Assembly (NCBI RefSeq): GCF_900215375.1 | Contig: NZ_OBEF01000002.1 | Span: 367,296 to 431,295, forward strand | DNA: 64,000 nt | From: Enterobacter sp. CC120223-11 | GTDB taxonomy: Bacteria > Pseudomonadota > Gammaproteobacteria > Enterobacterales > Enterobacteriaceae | Direction of reading: 5' to 3' | Shown here: piece by piece, positions 8,523 to 21,000 of the stretch | How positions within the stretch are numbered: position 1 is the first letter of the stretch | How the letters are laid out: each line of letters begins with the position of its first letter | Translations under genes and position numbers: made by a program | The notes under the pieces: generated by a model | Told to the model about the DNA's origin: nothing | Seen by the model: only the letters and a program-made list of their open reading frames with translations | Databases searched by the model: none

Positions 8523-10505
8523 TTACGGCGTCACAATGTTGAACCAGAACTCAAATTTATCCATTGAGTTCAGCAGCAGATCCAGCTTGCCAGCGTCGCC
8601 GGTGATTTTCACGTCACCTTTGTCTTTGGCCTGCTGCAGGCTCTCTTCTTTCAGCACGATTTTATTCAGCGTATCGCGTGACATAGTGATGGTAGCATCG
8701 GCTTTATCAGACTGGGCATCGGCCGTATGGTTCAGCACGCCGTTTTCCAGCTCCAGCTTGTATTTACCGCCGCTGTCGCCGAAGTCGAAGTTAAGCACCG
8801 CTTTGGCGTCGGCCGCTTTCTCGCCATTGACGTGTACCGCCAGATAGTCGAAGAACATTTCAGGCGTCATCGCACGGACGGTATCCGGGCTCGCGGTGTT
8901 TGGCGTCGGGCCTTTCACCACGCCGCTACGCAGTTCCTGCGCACCGGTCAGGTAGAAGTTACGCCACGGGCCAGATTCCGCCTGATAGCCCAGCTGCTCG
9001 AGCGCATCGGCTTCCAGGTTTTTTGCCGCCTGATTGCTCGGATCGGCGAACACCACTTTGCTCACCACCTGCGCGACCCAGCGATAGTTACCCTGATCAA
9101 AGTCGGTTTTGGCCTTTTGCAGGATAGCGTCCGCGCCGCCCATATATTCAACGAATTTCTTCGCCGCTTCTTCCGGTGGCAGCTCATCCAGGGTTGCCGG
9201 GTTGCCGTCGAACCAGCCGAGGTACAGCACGTAGGTGGCCTTCACGTCATGGCTGACGGAACCGTAATAGCCACGGTTAGCCCAGGTATTGGCGAGATTC
9301 GGCGGAAGCTTGAAGTTGGCGGCGATTTCATCCCGGGTCAGGCCTTCGTTCGCCATGCGCAGGGTCTGGTCGTTGATGTAACGATACAGGTCGCGCTGAG
9401 ATTTCAGCAGCGCATTTACGTTGTCGTTGCCCCACGTCGGCCAGTGGTGCTGCGCCATGATGATTTCAGCTTTATCACCCCAACGGACAATCGCTTCGTT
9501 GATGTATTTCGACCACGGCAGCGGTTCACGAATTTTCGCGCCGCGCAGGGAATAGGTGTTGTGCAGGGTGTGAGTCACGTCCTCTGCGGCTTCGATGACT
9601 TTTTTCTCTTCGATGTACCACAGCATTTCAGACGGAGCTTCGGAGCCTGGCGCCAGCATAAAGTCATAGGTCAGGCCGTCGATAGTCTCTTTCTGGCCGT
9701 CTTTCTCAATGATGTTGGTTGGTGCAATCAGCGTTACCGTACCCGCTGAGGTGGTGGTACCGAGGCCCGCACCGACCTGTCCGGTGGTGGATGGTTTCAG
9801 CAGGTTGCCGTACATGTAGCTGGCGCGACGACTCATGACGTTACCGGCCATGATGTTTTCCGCCACCGCCGCTTCCATAAAGCCTGCCGGGGCGTAGATT
9901 TTCACTTTACCCGCTTTCACGTCGGCTTCATCGATAACGCCACGCACGCCACCATAGTGGTCAACGTGGCTGTGGGTGTAGATCACGGCGACAACCGGTT
10001 TTTTGCCGCGATTTTTGTAGTAAAGATCCATGCCGACTTTGGCTGTTTCCGCAGACACCAGCGGGTCAACCACGGTGATGCCCTCTTTGCCCTCGATGAT
10101 GGTCATGTTCGAGAGATCGAGGTTACGAATCTGGTAGACGCCGTCGGTGACCTCAAACAGCCCGCTGATATTGATCAGCTGCGACTGACGCCACAGGCTT
10201 GGGTTGACGGTATCGGGGGATTTTTCCCCTTCTTTAATAAAGGAATACTGCTGCGGGTTCCAGATAACGTTGCCCTGTTCACCTTTGATCATCTCCTGCG
10301 GCAGCGCGGCGACGAAACCTTTATGGGCGTTGGTGAAATCGGTGTTATCAGAGAAGGGCAATTGATTGTAAAGGGCATCATTTGCCTGCTTGGTTGCCGC
10401 GGTTGCGGCTTTGGTCGCTTCTTCGGCTAATGCAGCGGTAGAAAGCGTGGTGAGCATCCCTGCAAGAGCCAGACCTTTAACGATTGCGTTTAGTCTCATC
10501 TTCAT
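8523..10505 (-). CDS. Secreted alkyl/aryl sulfatase, metallo-beta-lactamase fold (SdsA1/YjcS-like)
   Basis: The 660-aa protein starts with a Sec signal peptide (cleavage after ALA, about residue 27). A metallo-beta-lactamase domain follows with H178-S-H180-V-D182-H183 in THSHVDHYGG and a further metal site around HTLHNTYSLRG. The middle is the helical dimerisation domain (FVEYMGGADA...), and the C-terminus (about 540-660) is an SCP2-like domain. This is the layout of SdsA1 and E. coli YjcS, which release sulfate from alkyl sulfates such as SDS in the periplasm. It is transcribed alone, with its own terminator. No sulfonate or sulfate transport genes are near. Confidence 0.88.
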   Translation of the reverse strand: MKMRLNAIVKGLALAGMLTTLSTAALAEEATKAATAATKQANDALYNQLPFSDNTDFTNAHKGFVAALPQEMIKGEQGNVIWNPQQYSFIKEGEKSPDTVNPSLWRQSQLINISGLFEVTDGVYQIRNLDLSNMTIIEGKEGITVVDPLVSAETAKVGMDLYYKNRGKKPVVAVIYTHSHVDHYGGVRGVIDEADVKAGKVKIYAPAGFMEAAVAENIMAGNVMSRRASYMYGNLLKPSTTGQVGAGLGTTTSAGTVTLIAPTNIIEKDGQKETIDGLTYDFMLAPGSEAPSEMLWYIEEKKVIEAAEDVTHTLHNTYSLRGAKIREPLPWSKYINEAIVRWGDKAEIIMAQHHWPTWGNDNVNALLKSQRDLYRYINDQTLRMANEGLTRDEIAANFKLPPNLANTWANRGYYGSVSHDVKATYVLYLGWFDGNPATLDELPPEEAAKKFVEYMGGADAILQKAKTDFDQGNYRWVAQVVSKVVFADPSNQAAKNLEADALEQLGYQAESGPWRNFYLTGAQELRSGVVKGPTPNTASPDTVRAMTPEMFFDYLAVHVNGEKAADAKAVLNFDFGDSGGKYKLELENGVLNHTADAQSDKADATITMSRDTLNKIVLKEESLQQAKDKGDVKITGDAGKLDLLLNSMDKFEFWFNIVTP

Positions 10506-10742
10506 AGCCTCATGAGATAATTGACGGTGTTTGAACGGTTTTGTCAGCGCAAGATGAACAAATGTTTCTTTTTATAACTGCATGTTTACGTTGAGCAAGT
10601 GTAGATGAGGATGGAAATTTTGCGTTGTGGAAAGGTTAAAATACGAAAAAATAATAAGGCTTCATGCAGCGATGAAACGAGCATGACTTCAAATACGTGA
10701 ATAGTCAGGAAATAGTGAATAGTTGCTGGTAGCAACTCTCCG

Positions 10743-11855
10743 TCAGCGGCCTTTTTTGTTCCAGCTGATACGATTTCGCCCTTCGTGTTTCGCCTGGTAG
10801 AGTTGTTTATCGGCAAGTTCAATCAGCGTTTCGAGAGACATTTTTGCTTTCCACTGCGCTATACCCAGGCTGAGAGTGACCCGGGGAGAAACAGATGAAC
10901 CCTTGTGTGCAATACGAGCCTCGGCGAGCGCATGCTGAATGCGTTTCGCGATGTCTACGGCATTTTTCATCCCGTCGCACAGCGCCAGCACCACAAATTC
11001 CTCACCGCCAAAGCGAAACGCCGCATCACTGGCCTTACGTAGCGACTGCTCGATGCAGCGGGAAACGTGAATCAGGCACTTGTCCCCTTCAACGTGTCCA
11101 TACAAATCGTTGTATTGTTTGAAAAAATCAATATCCATCACGATGAGGTAGAGCGACCGCTTGTCCTGCTCAATCTGGCGCAGGTTTCGGGCAAAGGCTT
11201 CTGCGAGGCTATGACGGTTGTACAGTCCGGTCAGGGTGTCGTAGTTAGCGAGACGAACCAGTTTTTTGATCAGAACATTTTTTTCATATTCGCTGCGCTG
11301 AGTGCGCAGATAGGACTCGAGCAGGACATACCGTGCCGACAGGACGACGGCCAGAATGATGAAAGCGCCAATGAGCTGCGCCAGGGTAAATTTCGTCGGC
11401 GTTAATACCTCGCCGTAAAGGGTGGCGAAGATAATGGGGATGCAGAACAGGGCCAGCATTAGCCCTGAAATATAGAACGTGATGGTGGCGGGCAGCAGCA
11501 GGATCACCAGCATCACCATGGTAACGGTCGGCTGCTGAAAGTCGATCATCATGTTGAAGAAAATGATGGCCCACAGGATACCAAAGACCAGTGCAATCAG
11601 CGGGAGACACTTTTGGTACAGCCCTTCATTGATGCGATCGCGCAGCTTCAGGGTGACCAGCAGATTAAGAAGGGAGAAGGCCAGAATGATATACAGCGAC
11701 AGCGTATAGTTTTCGGTCCTGAGGGTAATCACAGTGCCGCCGCTAAAAATGCGCATTACCAGCCACAGCGTAAATATCACGTTCAAGCACAAAAACCAGA
11801 GATAGCCCTTCACGCTGGCAATCGCCACTTCCCCGGTACTGTGCTTGATGTCCAT
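10743..11855 (-). CDS. Membrane-bound diguanylate cyclase
   Basis: The 370-aa protein has about six hydrophobic segments in residues 15-190, a short linker and a GGDEF domain (about 205-365). The active site reads GGEEF at residues 283-287, after the standard DIDFFKQYND metal and substrate motif, so synthesis of cyclic-di-GMP from GTP is expected. The inhibitory I-site, normally RxxD five residues before GGEEF, reads KASD (274-277), so product inhibition may be weak or absent. Next to a giant surface autotransporter it could link c-di-GMP to adhesion, but nothing in the sequence proves this. Confidence 0.9.
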   Translation of the reverse strand: MDIKHSTGEVAIASVKGYLWFLCLNVIFTLWLVMRIFSGGTVITLRTENYTLSLYIILAFSLLNLLVTLKLRDRINEGLYQKCLPLIALVFGILWAIIFFNMMIDFQQPTVTMVMLVILLLPATITFYISGLMLALFCIPIIFATLYGEVLTPTKFTLAQLIGAFIILAVVLSARYVLLESYLRTQRSEYEKNVLIKKLVRLANYDTLTGLYNRHSLAEAFARNLRQIEQDKRSLYLIVMDIDFFKQYNDLYGHVEGDKCLIHVSRCIEQSLRKASDAAFRFGGEEFVVLALCDGMKNAVDIAKRIQHALAEARIAHKGSSVSPRVTLSLGIAQWKAKMSLETLIELADKQLYQAKHEGRNRISWNKKGR

Positions 11856-12097
11856 GAAATGACTCCTGATTTAGTTACTCCTGATCTTAGTGGATCCCGT
11901 TTGTCTGCTCAAATGTCTCCGGGCTGACGCAGCAAGGAGGTATTTAACTTGCCAGTAACATATTGCGTCATTTTTTCACAAATTAAAGGTTGAAATAAGC
12001 AGCCTGTACTATTTTTACCAAAAGTCTTGGCCCTTCCTTCTTGTTCCATTTTGTTCTGAATTTCTTCAACTCATTGATTTTTTTGCATGGAATTAAT

Positions 12098-15000
12098 ATG
12101 AACAGAATCTACCGTTTGGTCTGGAGTCATGTTACATCGGCGTTTGTTCCGGTTGCCGAGTTTACCGCCAGTAAAAGCGGAAAATCTCCGCGTGCGGGCA
12201 GGCGCAAACTTTTGCTTACCGCGATAGTTCTGGTTGGCAGCGTACCGGGAGGGGTAGGTGCTGTCGATGTCCAGTGGTCAGCGATAAAAGCAGACTACGG
12301 TTTTTCCACCGATCCGCTGCATAACTTCGACCAGGTTGAATCCACCGGAGACGCCTTCCAGATAGGCGGCACGACAGGCGCGGCCAATTATGCTGCGGGA
12401 ACTACGCTCAATATTTTGGGGCCGATACCTACATTCCCTGATTTTAGTACCGGGAACGGAGTCAGTGGGCGCACGGTCTCGGTCGTGGATGCATTGCCGG
12501 ATGCCAGCGCTCCGGAAGGCGGAAGAATCATCACCATCAATGCAACGGATGCCTCGGGTAACACCGTGCCGGTTGATGCTTCCAACATCAATGAATACAA
12601 CTATTCACCTTCGCCTGCGAATCCGCAGCAGGATGAGGAGCTGAATGTTGAAGTGCCAGGCCTCGATGGCAGCTATCAGGTCATCAGTATTTACGACTCC
12701 GCAAGCTTTATTCCAGCGGAAGATGTGCCGGTGTCCGGGATGCAGCTGCCGGTCTACGATCCTGATTCTGTGCGGATCATGTATCAGTTCGGCATTGTGA
12801 ACGTGCTGAGCCCTGGCGGAACGGCCAATGTGAATATCGGGGCCAGTACGTCAGGCACCACGCCCATTTCGGCGGCGGCTAATACCCTCGATTTGTTAGC
12901 CAAAGACTCCACCCTTGCACGGGCAGACGGGTTCGACGGCGTCGACAGCAGCGTCAATTGGCTGTCGGATAACTATATTCATTTCCGTCCAGCGGCGGTG
13001 ATTTCCAGTGATGTGCAGGGCCAGACGGCGCAAAGTACCCAGTACAACTACACCCTGACGCTGCCCAACTACGTTGAAGTGCTTGGGCGTGTGGTGCAGC
13101 TGGGAAGCAAAACGTTCACTATCAACTCGGCGGCAGATATTGCCGACGTCAACGATTACCTGGTTGGTCAGGGAAGCTATGCGGGCAATTCGCAAATACA
13201 GTACTGGCTGACGGCTGGAGCGACGGTCAACGGCGAGGTGATTGATTCATCGGTCGAAGCGCAACAGGTCTACAACACCATCATCACTACGCTTCTGAAT
13301 CAGGCGCAAAGCACCGCCATTGATATGAGCTATCACGTCTGGGAGGACGGGCTGAGCCATACGAACAACGCCACGCTGGGGACGGGAGATTTGCGGGTGA
13401 TTTACGCCAACGGCCCGAATGCCTCAGGGACGGTGACCAGCACCGGGAGCCTGGCCGTTGATGGCGCGTCGGCGGTGATGGAAGCGCTTGATGGTGCAAC
13501 CATTACCAACAATGGTGCGATTAACGCCTGGCGTAGCAGCGGCAGCAGCCCGTTAGCCGCCGGCATGTTGGCCTATGATTCCACCTCCATCAATAACGGC
13601 GTTATTAACGCCGGTTTGTTTCTGGAAAAGGATGGCAGCAATCAAAATGTAAACAACGCCGGTGCCATCGCGATGGGCAGCGAAAATGGCACGCTCAGTA
13701 ACTTTGGCCATATCAACGTGGCGATCACCGATACGGCCACCCACAATGCCTGGGGGATTATTGCCGGAGGGGCGGCTCAGGCAACCAACGAGGCGGGCGG
13801 GACGATTGTCCTTACCGGCAATAGCCATAATGTGGACGGTCACGGCGGCGGCTACGGCGCGCTGATTAGCGATTCGGCAAGCTTCACCAACCTTGGCAAT
13901 ATTTACATTGGCGGTACGCCGCTCACGGCAGCCGGAACGCCATTGCCGGTAAACCTGGCAGGCAGCGGCGATTTAACCGCAGGTATTTTCAGTCAGAGCA
14001 GCGGCGCGGTTGAAAACGCCAGCGGCGGGACGATTACGATCCTCGACAACACCCGAAATGCGGCAGCGATGATAGCCAACGCTAATACCGGCACCGTGAC
14101 CAACAACGGGACGTTGAACGTCCTGGGTAAACTCACCGCGGGATCCGCCGCAGCAAACTACGGCATCTACGTAAAGGATAATATCGGCGGGGCCACCGGA
14201 GCCGTGACTAACAACGGCAATATTCAGGTGGATGGCGACAATAACATCGCCCTCAACGTCCTGGCGATGACGGCCAATGCCAGCCTGCTCTCCAGCAGCA
14301 GTAGCCAAATCACCGTCGGGACGGCCGGCGATTTGGGGGGCAGCGACAGCGATCCTTACACCTATCGCAACTACGCCGTCTATGCTGAAGGGCTGAACGG
14401 CAATAGCGCCACGGTCCAGCTGGATTCCACCATTCGCCTGCTTGCCGCCGGGGCGATAGGCGTGCATGCCCGCGGCGATGCCACGATTAACGTCGGCAAT
14501 GCCTCTACGCTGAGCTTTGAAAACAGTAGACAGATTGGCTATTACGCCTGGGGCACCGGGGCGAACATTGACATCAGTAATCCAACCATCACTGACAACG
14601 CTCAGGCCAGCTCCATTCTGTTTGCGGTGGACGGCGGGGCCGTTTTCACTGGCTCGACTTCTGGCGGAAATTACAACCTTACGGTCACCGGCGTTGGCTC
14701 AACGGGCGTGTTTGCCAACGGTGTGGACGACCAGAACACCGAAGATCAAAGTGATGACATCGCGACCCAGTTGACCACCGGCGCCGCGCAAATTGAGGTC
14801 AGCGGTAACAATGCCGTGGGGGTCAGGGTGACCGGAGGTGCCGAGGGCACGATCAGTGACGGCGCGATCCGCCTGACCGGTGATAACACGACGGCGGTCC
14901 TTATCGACGGGCGCAATTACAATATCAATAATGAAATTGGTGACACGCCGCGCGCCACAAACGTCACCTCGGATGCGGTCATTGGCTCCAGCGCCGGACA

Positions 15001-18000
15001 GTCTGGGATCGTGGCCTACAACGTAGGCTACCTCGGCAATCTGACGCTGAATACTGCGGCAAATATCAACCTGCTGGGCAACAGCAGCAAAGGTATTTTG
15101 CTGCATGATAACGGTCTTGCCACGGTACAAAGCGGGACCACCGTAGCGGTATCAGGCAGCAATAACATCGGGGTGGATATTCAGAATGCCGGTACGCTCA
15201 CCAATAACGGTACCATTACCGTTTCCGGCGCGACCGGCAGCGGTAACGTCGGTGTTCGCGTTCAGGGCAGCGGGGCGGTCGTCAGCCAGCTTGGTACGGT
15301 CAATGCGAACGGTGGCAAAGCGGCGGTACAGTTGACGGGTAACGGGGCATCGCTCACCGTCAACGGCACAGGAAACCACATCACCGCGGGCGGGGATGCC
15401 GATGGGGTGCTTATCGACAGCATAGGGGCCTCCACGTTTAACGCCACTAACACAATTATCGATCTGACGGGCACCGGCGCAGGTATTAACAACAACGCCA
15501 ACTCCAGTAACGTTAATCTCAATAACGTGACGATCAACGCCGCCAATGGCCCGGCGATCCGCACCGCCGTCACCTTCTCAGCGGAAGGCAGCGGCAACAT
15601 CCTGAACGTTAACGGCAGCGGCAGCGGCTTCGCGTTCATGAAAGCGGACGGCACGGCGACCACCGGCAACCTGACCATCGGCAATGGTTATACAATCAAC
15701 GGCAACGGTGCAAACAGCGTCGGCGTGCTGGCGAAAACCAACGGCACGGTGACGACAGGGACAAATATTACGATGGGGGCCAGCGCGGGGGCGGCAGTAG
15801 ACGCCACTAACGCCAGCAGCCTGAGCAACAGCGGCACAATCCAGACCTCCAGCAACACCGGCAGCACGATCCTCGCCGCCAATACTGGAGCATTCAGTAA
15901 CAGCGGCTCCATCACCTCCAGCAGCACCAGCAACAGCAGCTCGCTGATTGTGCTGAACGGCACGGCGGCAAATCGCGCTATCACTAACACCGGGTCCATT
16001 ACCAGCCTGAGCCAGGGCGCGACGGTGATTGATGCCTCTGGCGCGGCCAATAACACCCTTACCAACAGCGGCACATTGACCGCCGCTTCGTCGACGGCGC
16101 AGGTCGTCCTGACGGGCAGCGGCAATGACGCCATGACGTTAAATGGCGGCACAACGCGCGGTGAAGTGACGCTCGGCAGCGGCAGCGACCGCTTCACGTG
16201 GAACAGCGGGACCTTCAACGGAGGTGTGACCTTTATCGGCAATGACGGCAACGATAACGCCACCGTTGGCAACGTGGACATGAGCGGCACAACGCATATC
16301 CTCAGCCAGGGGGGAACCGGCAGCACGCTGACATTCAACGGTACGCATGCGGGCACTGACCCGGCGAAAATCGGCACGCTGGCGGCGGACAATCTGGCGA
16401 CGGCGACCAATATTGGCAGCGGCTGGAGCACGCTGACGCTGGATGGCGCGACCACGGATATGCGCGTGGTCAACGATCTCACTCTCTCGGGTACGCCGTT
16501 AATCAACGTTAATAATGGCGCGACGCTGCGCACCGCAGACAGCGCAACGCAAAGCGGTCAGGCAACGATCCATAACTACAATATCGCCACCTCAGGAGCG
16601 GACAGTCTGGTGTCGTTCGACGGCGCTGCCGATCAAACCTATAGCGGCATCATTTCCGGTAGCGGTGGCATGGAGCGCATCAACAGCGGTAACACGCTGC
16701 TGCTGGGAAACAACACCTATACCGGTAACACCTTTATCGGTAGCGGCTCGGAGCTATCGCTGGGCAATGGCGGCACAACCGGGCTGCTCTCGACCCAAAC
16801 GAATATCACCGATGACGGTACACTGACAGTGTTCCACTCGGATAACGTGGCGCTAAACGGCGTGATATCCGGCAGCGGTAATTTCCGCCAGATTGGTACT
16901 GGCATCACCCGTCTGGGCGGTAACAACAGCTATGCAGGGACCACTAACGTTGAGCAGGGCACGCTGCTTATCAATGGCGTGCAGACGGGCAGTGGGCTGA
17001 CGACTGTATCGGGCGGCAGTACGCTCGGTGGCTACGGCACGATTGGCGGAGATGTTGTTTTTAATGCGCCTTTGGCAACGTTAAAACCAGGTGATGACAG
17101 CCGTGGCAACGGTACCGGGACGCTGACCATCAACGGTGACCTGACCCTTGCCAGCGACACCAAAAGCCAGTTCCAGCTGGGGCAGGCCTACACGGCTGGC
17201 GGGGCGCTGAATGACCTGGTGCAGGTCAATGGCAACCTGACGCTTGATGGCGTGCTGAATGTTGACCTGACCAGCGGCGGCACCTTCCTGCCCGGCGTCT
17301 ATCGCTTGTTCAACTACACCGGAACGCTGAACAACCAGACGATGGAGATTGGCTCCCTGCCGCCGAACGATGCGGTCAACTATGCCATCCAGACCAACCT
17401 CGCCAACCAGGTCAACCTGGCGCTGAACTTTGTCGATCCGACGCAGCAGCTGCAGTACTGGGACGGCGACCTTAATGGTAACAACCATGGCACCGATGGC
17501 GTAGAGGGGAACGGCGCGGTCGATGGCGGTTTCGGTTACTGGGTTCGCCAGCTTGCCGGGGCGGGCAATAACTGGACGCAGGACAACGGGGAGGGTAATG
17601 CGCCGTGGGCGACGGATGCCTTTGCCGTGTTTGGCGGCGCGGCGAACGAAGTCAGGATCAGTGATATCAACGGGGCTGTCGTCACCTCAGGCATGCAGTT
17701 TTTAACCGATGGTTACCATCTGGTTGCCGATCCTGCGAATCCAGATTCGCAGCTAGACATGGTGGCAACCAATCCGCCAACGCAGCTCGATCCGGATAAC
17801 AGCTACGACGGACAAAACGGCACCCATGCCGACAGCTATTTTGCCATCCGCGTAGGGGCAGGCGGCGCAGGTGCTGACATTACCACCACCATCGATGTGG
17901 ATATGGTTCAGGAAGATCCTGCCACCCGTATTCGCCTGCTTAAAACCGATCCCGGCAGGCTTATCCTCGGTGGAGACAATGATTATCGGGGGGGCACCGA

Positions 18001-21000
18001 AATCTGGAATGGCACGCTGCAGGTTTCAAAAGACTCAAGCCTTGGGCTGGCGAATACATCGGTGCTGATCAAAAGCGGTTCGGTATTCCAGACCGGTGCC
18101 GATTTCACCACGGACCGTCTGTTCTTTGTGGACGGCGAAGGCGGCGGCACCTTTGATGTCTACGGCCACACCTTTAAGCCTACAGGCGTGATTGGCGGCG
18201 ATGGCCCGCTGGCCGTCGTGGACTCTTCCACAGGTACTGCAGTTGGCATTCTGGAACTCAACACGGCGAACACGTATCAGGGTGATACCACCCTTACCGG
18301 GAAAAACGGCACGGGATCGCTGGTGGTTAATGCCAATACGACGGGCGTTTTTGGCAAGCAGGACAGCACCGTAGCGCTCAACGACGATGTGCAGGTCAAT
18401 TTCAACAGCAGCGCAAATGCACAGTCACATACCTTTGCCGTGGATAATTCCACCCTTGCCTTCAACGACAGCGCCAGCGCCGGACAGAGCACCATCGGCC
18501 TGACCGGCGGCACCGCGAGTTTTGGCGATACGAGCAGTGCCGGTAGCGCGGCGATTAGTGTTGATGCGGGCTCGGTGGTCAAAATGAACGGTAATTCCGA
18601 CGGTGGTACCAGCGTGACCACCAACGCCGGGACAGTTGCTTTTACACAAAATGCACAGTCGGCATCGGCCCGTATTGCTAACCAAAGCGGTGGGAACGTG
18701 GACCTCGCAGGGGCAAACGGGAAAACATCGATCGGTTCGCTTGATGGTGCGGGTACCGTCACGCTAGGCAGCAGGACGCTCAGTGAAGGTAACCTGAATC
18801 TCAATGACACCATCAGCGGCCTGATTTCAGGCGTCGGCGGAGGACTGGAAAAAGTCGGAACTGGCATTCTGACGCTGACCGCCGACAACACCTTTACCGG
18901 CGCAACGTCGGTGCTGAAAGGCGTGCTGTTAATCAACGGCGATCAGAGTACGGCCACCGGGGCAACCAGCGTCGCCAGCGGTGCCACGCTTGGTGGCGAA
19001 GGCACGCTTGGGGCGAACGTCAGCGTGGCGGACAACGGCCACCTGGCTCCGGGTAAGGATCTGAGCAGCGTCGGTATCCTGACGATGAACAACCTGACCC
19101 TGGCCGAGAATTCACAACTCGATTTCCAGTTCGGTAAATCCAACGTGCCGGATGCGAAAGATCCGCTGAACGATCTGTTGGTGGTGAACGGCGATTTGAC
19201 GCTCAATGGCAAACTGAATATTACTCAGACCCCGGGCGGCAAGTTTGACGTCGGCGTTTACCGCGTCATCAATTACAGCGGGAACCTCATCAACAACAGC
19301 CTGTTGCTCGGCAACGTGCCGGATGCGGCAAACCAGCTGTATGTGCAGACCTCGGTGGCAAACCAGGTCAACCTGGTCAATACCACCGGGCTGGTGCTGA
19401 ACTTCTGGGACGGTACCGGGGGAACCGGCGGCGTGCTGAAAAATAACGGCGCCATCGACGGTGGGGACGGCATCTGGCAGAACAGCCGCGGCAACGATAA
19501 CTGGAGTACCGATCAAACCGATCCGTCCGGGGCCATTAACGCCCCGTTCAGCGACGGCGCGTTTGCGGTGTTCAGCGGTAAAAAAGGCAACGTTACCGTC
19601 GACAACAGCCTCGGTGCAGTCACCGTGAGCGGCATGCAGTTCACCACCAACGGCTATGTTATCAACGACGGCGTGATCACGACCAACACCGCCGACACGG
19701 TGATTCGCGTGGGCGACGGTACTGCGCTCGGCAAACTGTACACCGCGACGATCAACTCGCAAATTGCGGGAAGCGGCGGCATAGACAAAACAGACGTCGG
19801 CACCCTGGTCCTGAACGGTAACAACAGCTACAGCGGCGGCACCACTGTGGGCGGCGGCGTTTTGCAGGTCAGCAATGACGGCAACCTTGGTCGCGCGGGA
19901 ACAGGTATCACGCTAAACGGCGGCACGTTCCGCTACGGCGAAGGCTTCGATACTTCCCGCGCCTGGACGCTGGCGGGCGATGGCGGCACCATCGACACCA
20001 ACGGCAATAACGTGTCGCTGCTCTCCGCCGTCAGCGGCAGCGGCGGTTTGACCAAAGCGGGCGAGGGCACGCTGACCCTGACGCAGGACAGCAGCTACAG
20101 CGGGCTGACCACCATTCGCAACGGTACACTGCAACTGGGGAACGGCGGCGGTAGCGGCAGCGCGACGGGCAACATTCTCAACCTCGGCGATTTGGTGGTG
20201 AACCGTAATAACACGGTCGATCTCAATGGCGTCATCACTGGCACCGGAGATTTCATCCAGCGCGGCAGCGGTACCACGGTCCTCAACGGCCTGAACAGCT
20301 GGAGCGGATACACGCTGGTGGAGAATGGCACATTGCAGGCAGGCGGCATTTCTCGCCTCAGCGCCAAATCCACTCACATCGTGAGTCAGGGCGCGACCCT
20401 CGACACGGGCGGAAATAGTCAGACGGTGGCCAATCTTGTGAACCAGGGTACCGTCAACCTGCGCGGCGGCAACGTCGGTTCGACGCTGACGGTGAACGGG
20501 GACTACGTCGGGATGAACGGCACCCTGAAAATTGCCGCGCAGCAGCACAGTCCTGGCGTGGCCGACAAACTGGTGATCAATCAGGGCACAGCAACCGGCA
20601 CCACAAGGCTGGATATCGACGTCAGCCAGCTCGGTGAGCCGACGACAGGCGACGGCATCATGGTCGTACAGGCGCTGAACGGCGCAACAACCACGGCGCA
20701 GACCACCAAAGATGCGTTTAACATTGGCACTGACAAGCTGATTGCCGGGGCATGGCAGTATCAGCTGTTTGCCGGGGATGCGAGCGGTGCGGGTGAAGAC
20801 TGGTTCCTGCGGGCGGGTTACAGCCCGGTAGTGCCAGGCTTTGACACGCTGCCTTCCATTATTCGTCAGGCCGATTTGTTCGTGCTGGGCACGCTGCATC
20901 AGCGCGTCGGCGACGAGCAACCGTGGCGTGCTGATGTGCCGGAGGATCAGGAAGGGCGCTTCTGGGCGCGCTATCTGAGTAAAACGGTCGACCAGCATCT

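Noticed and set aside
10586..10822. A 78-codon minus-strand frame between the sulfatase and the diguanylate cyclase
   Set aside because: It begins inside the cyclase gene in another frame, has no ribosome site, and its sequence shows no signal or domain.
12896..19762. Several long minus-strand frames within the autotransporter
   Set aside because: Repeated GGC/ACC codons on the plus strand leave the reverse frames open by composition; none has a start signal.
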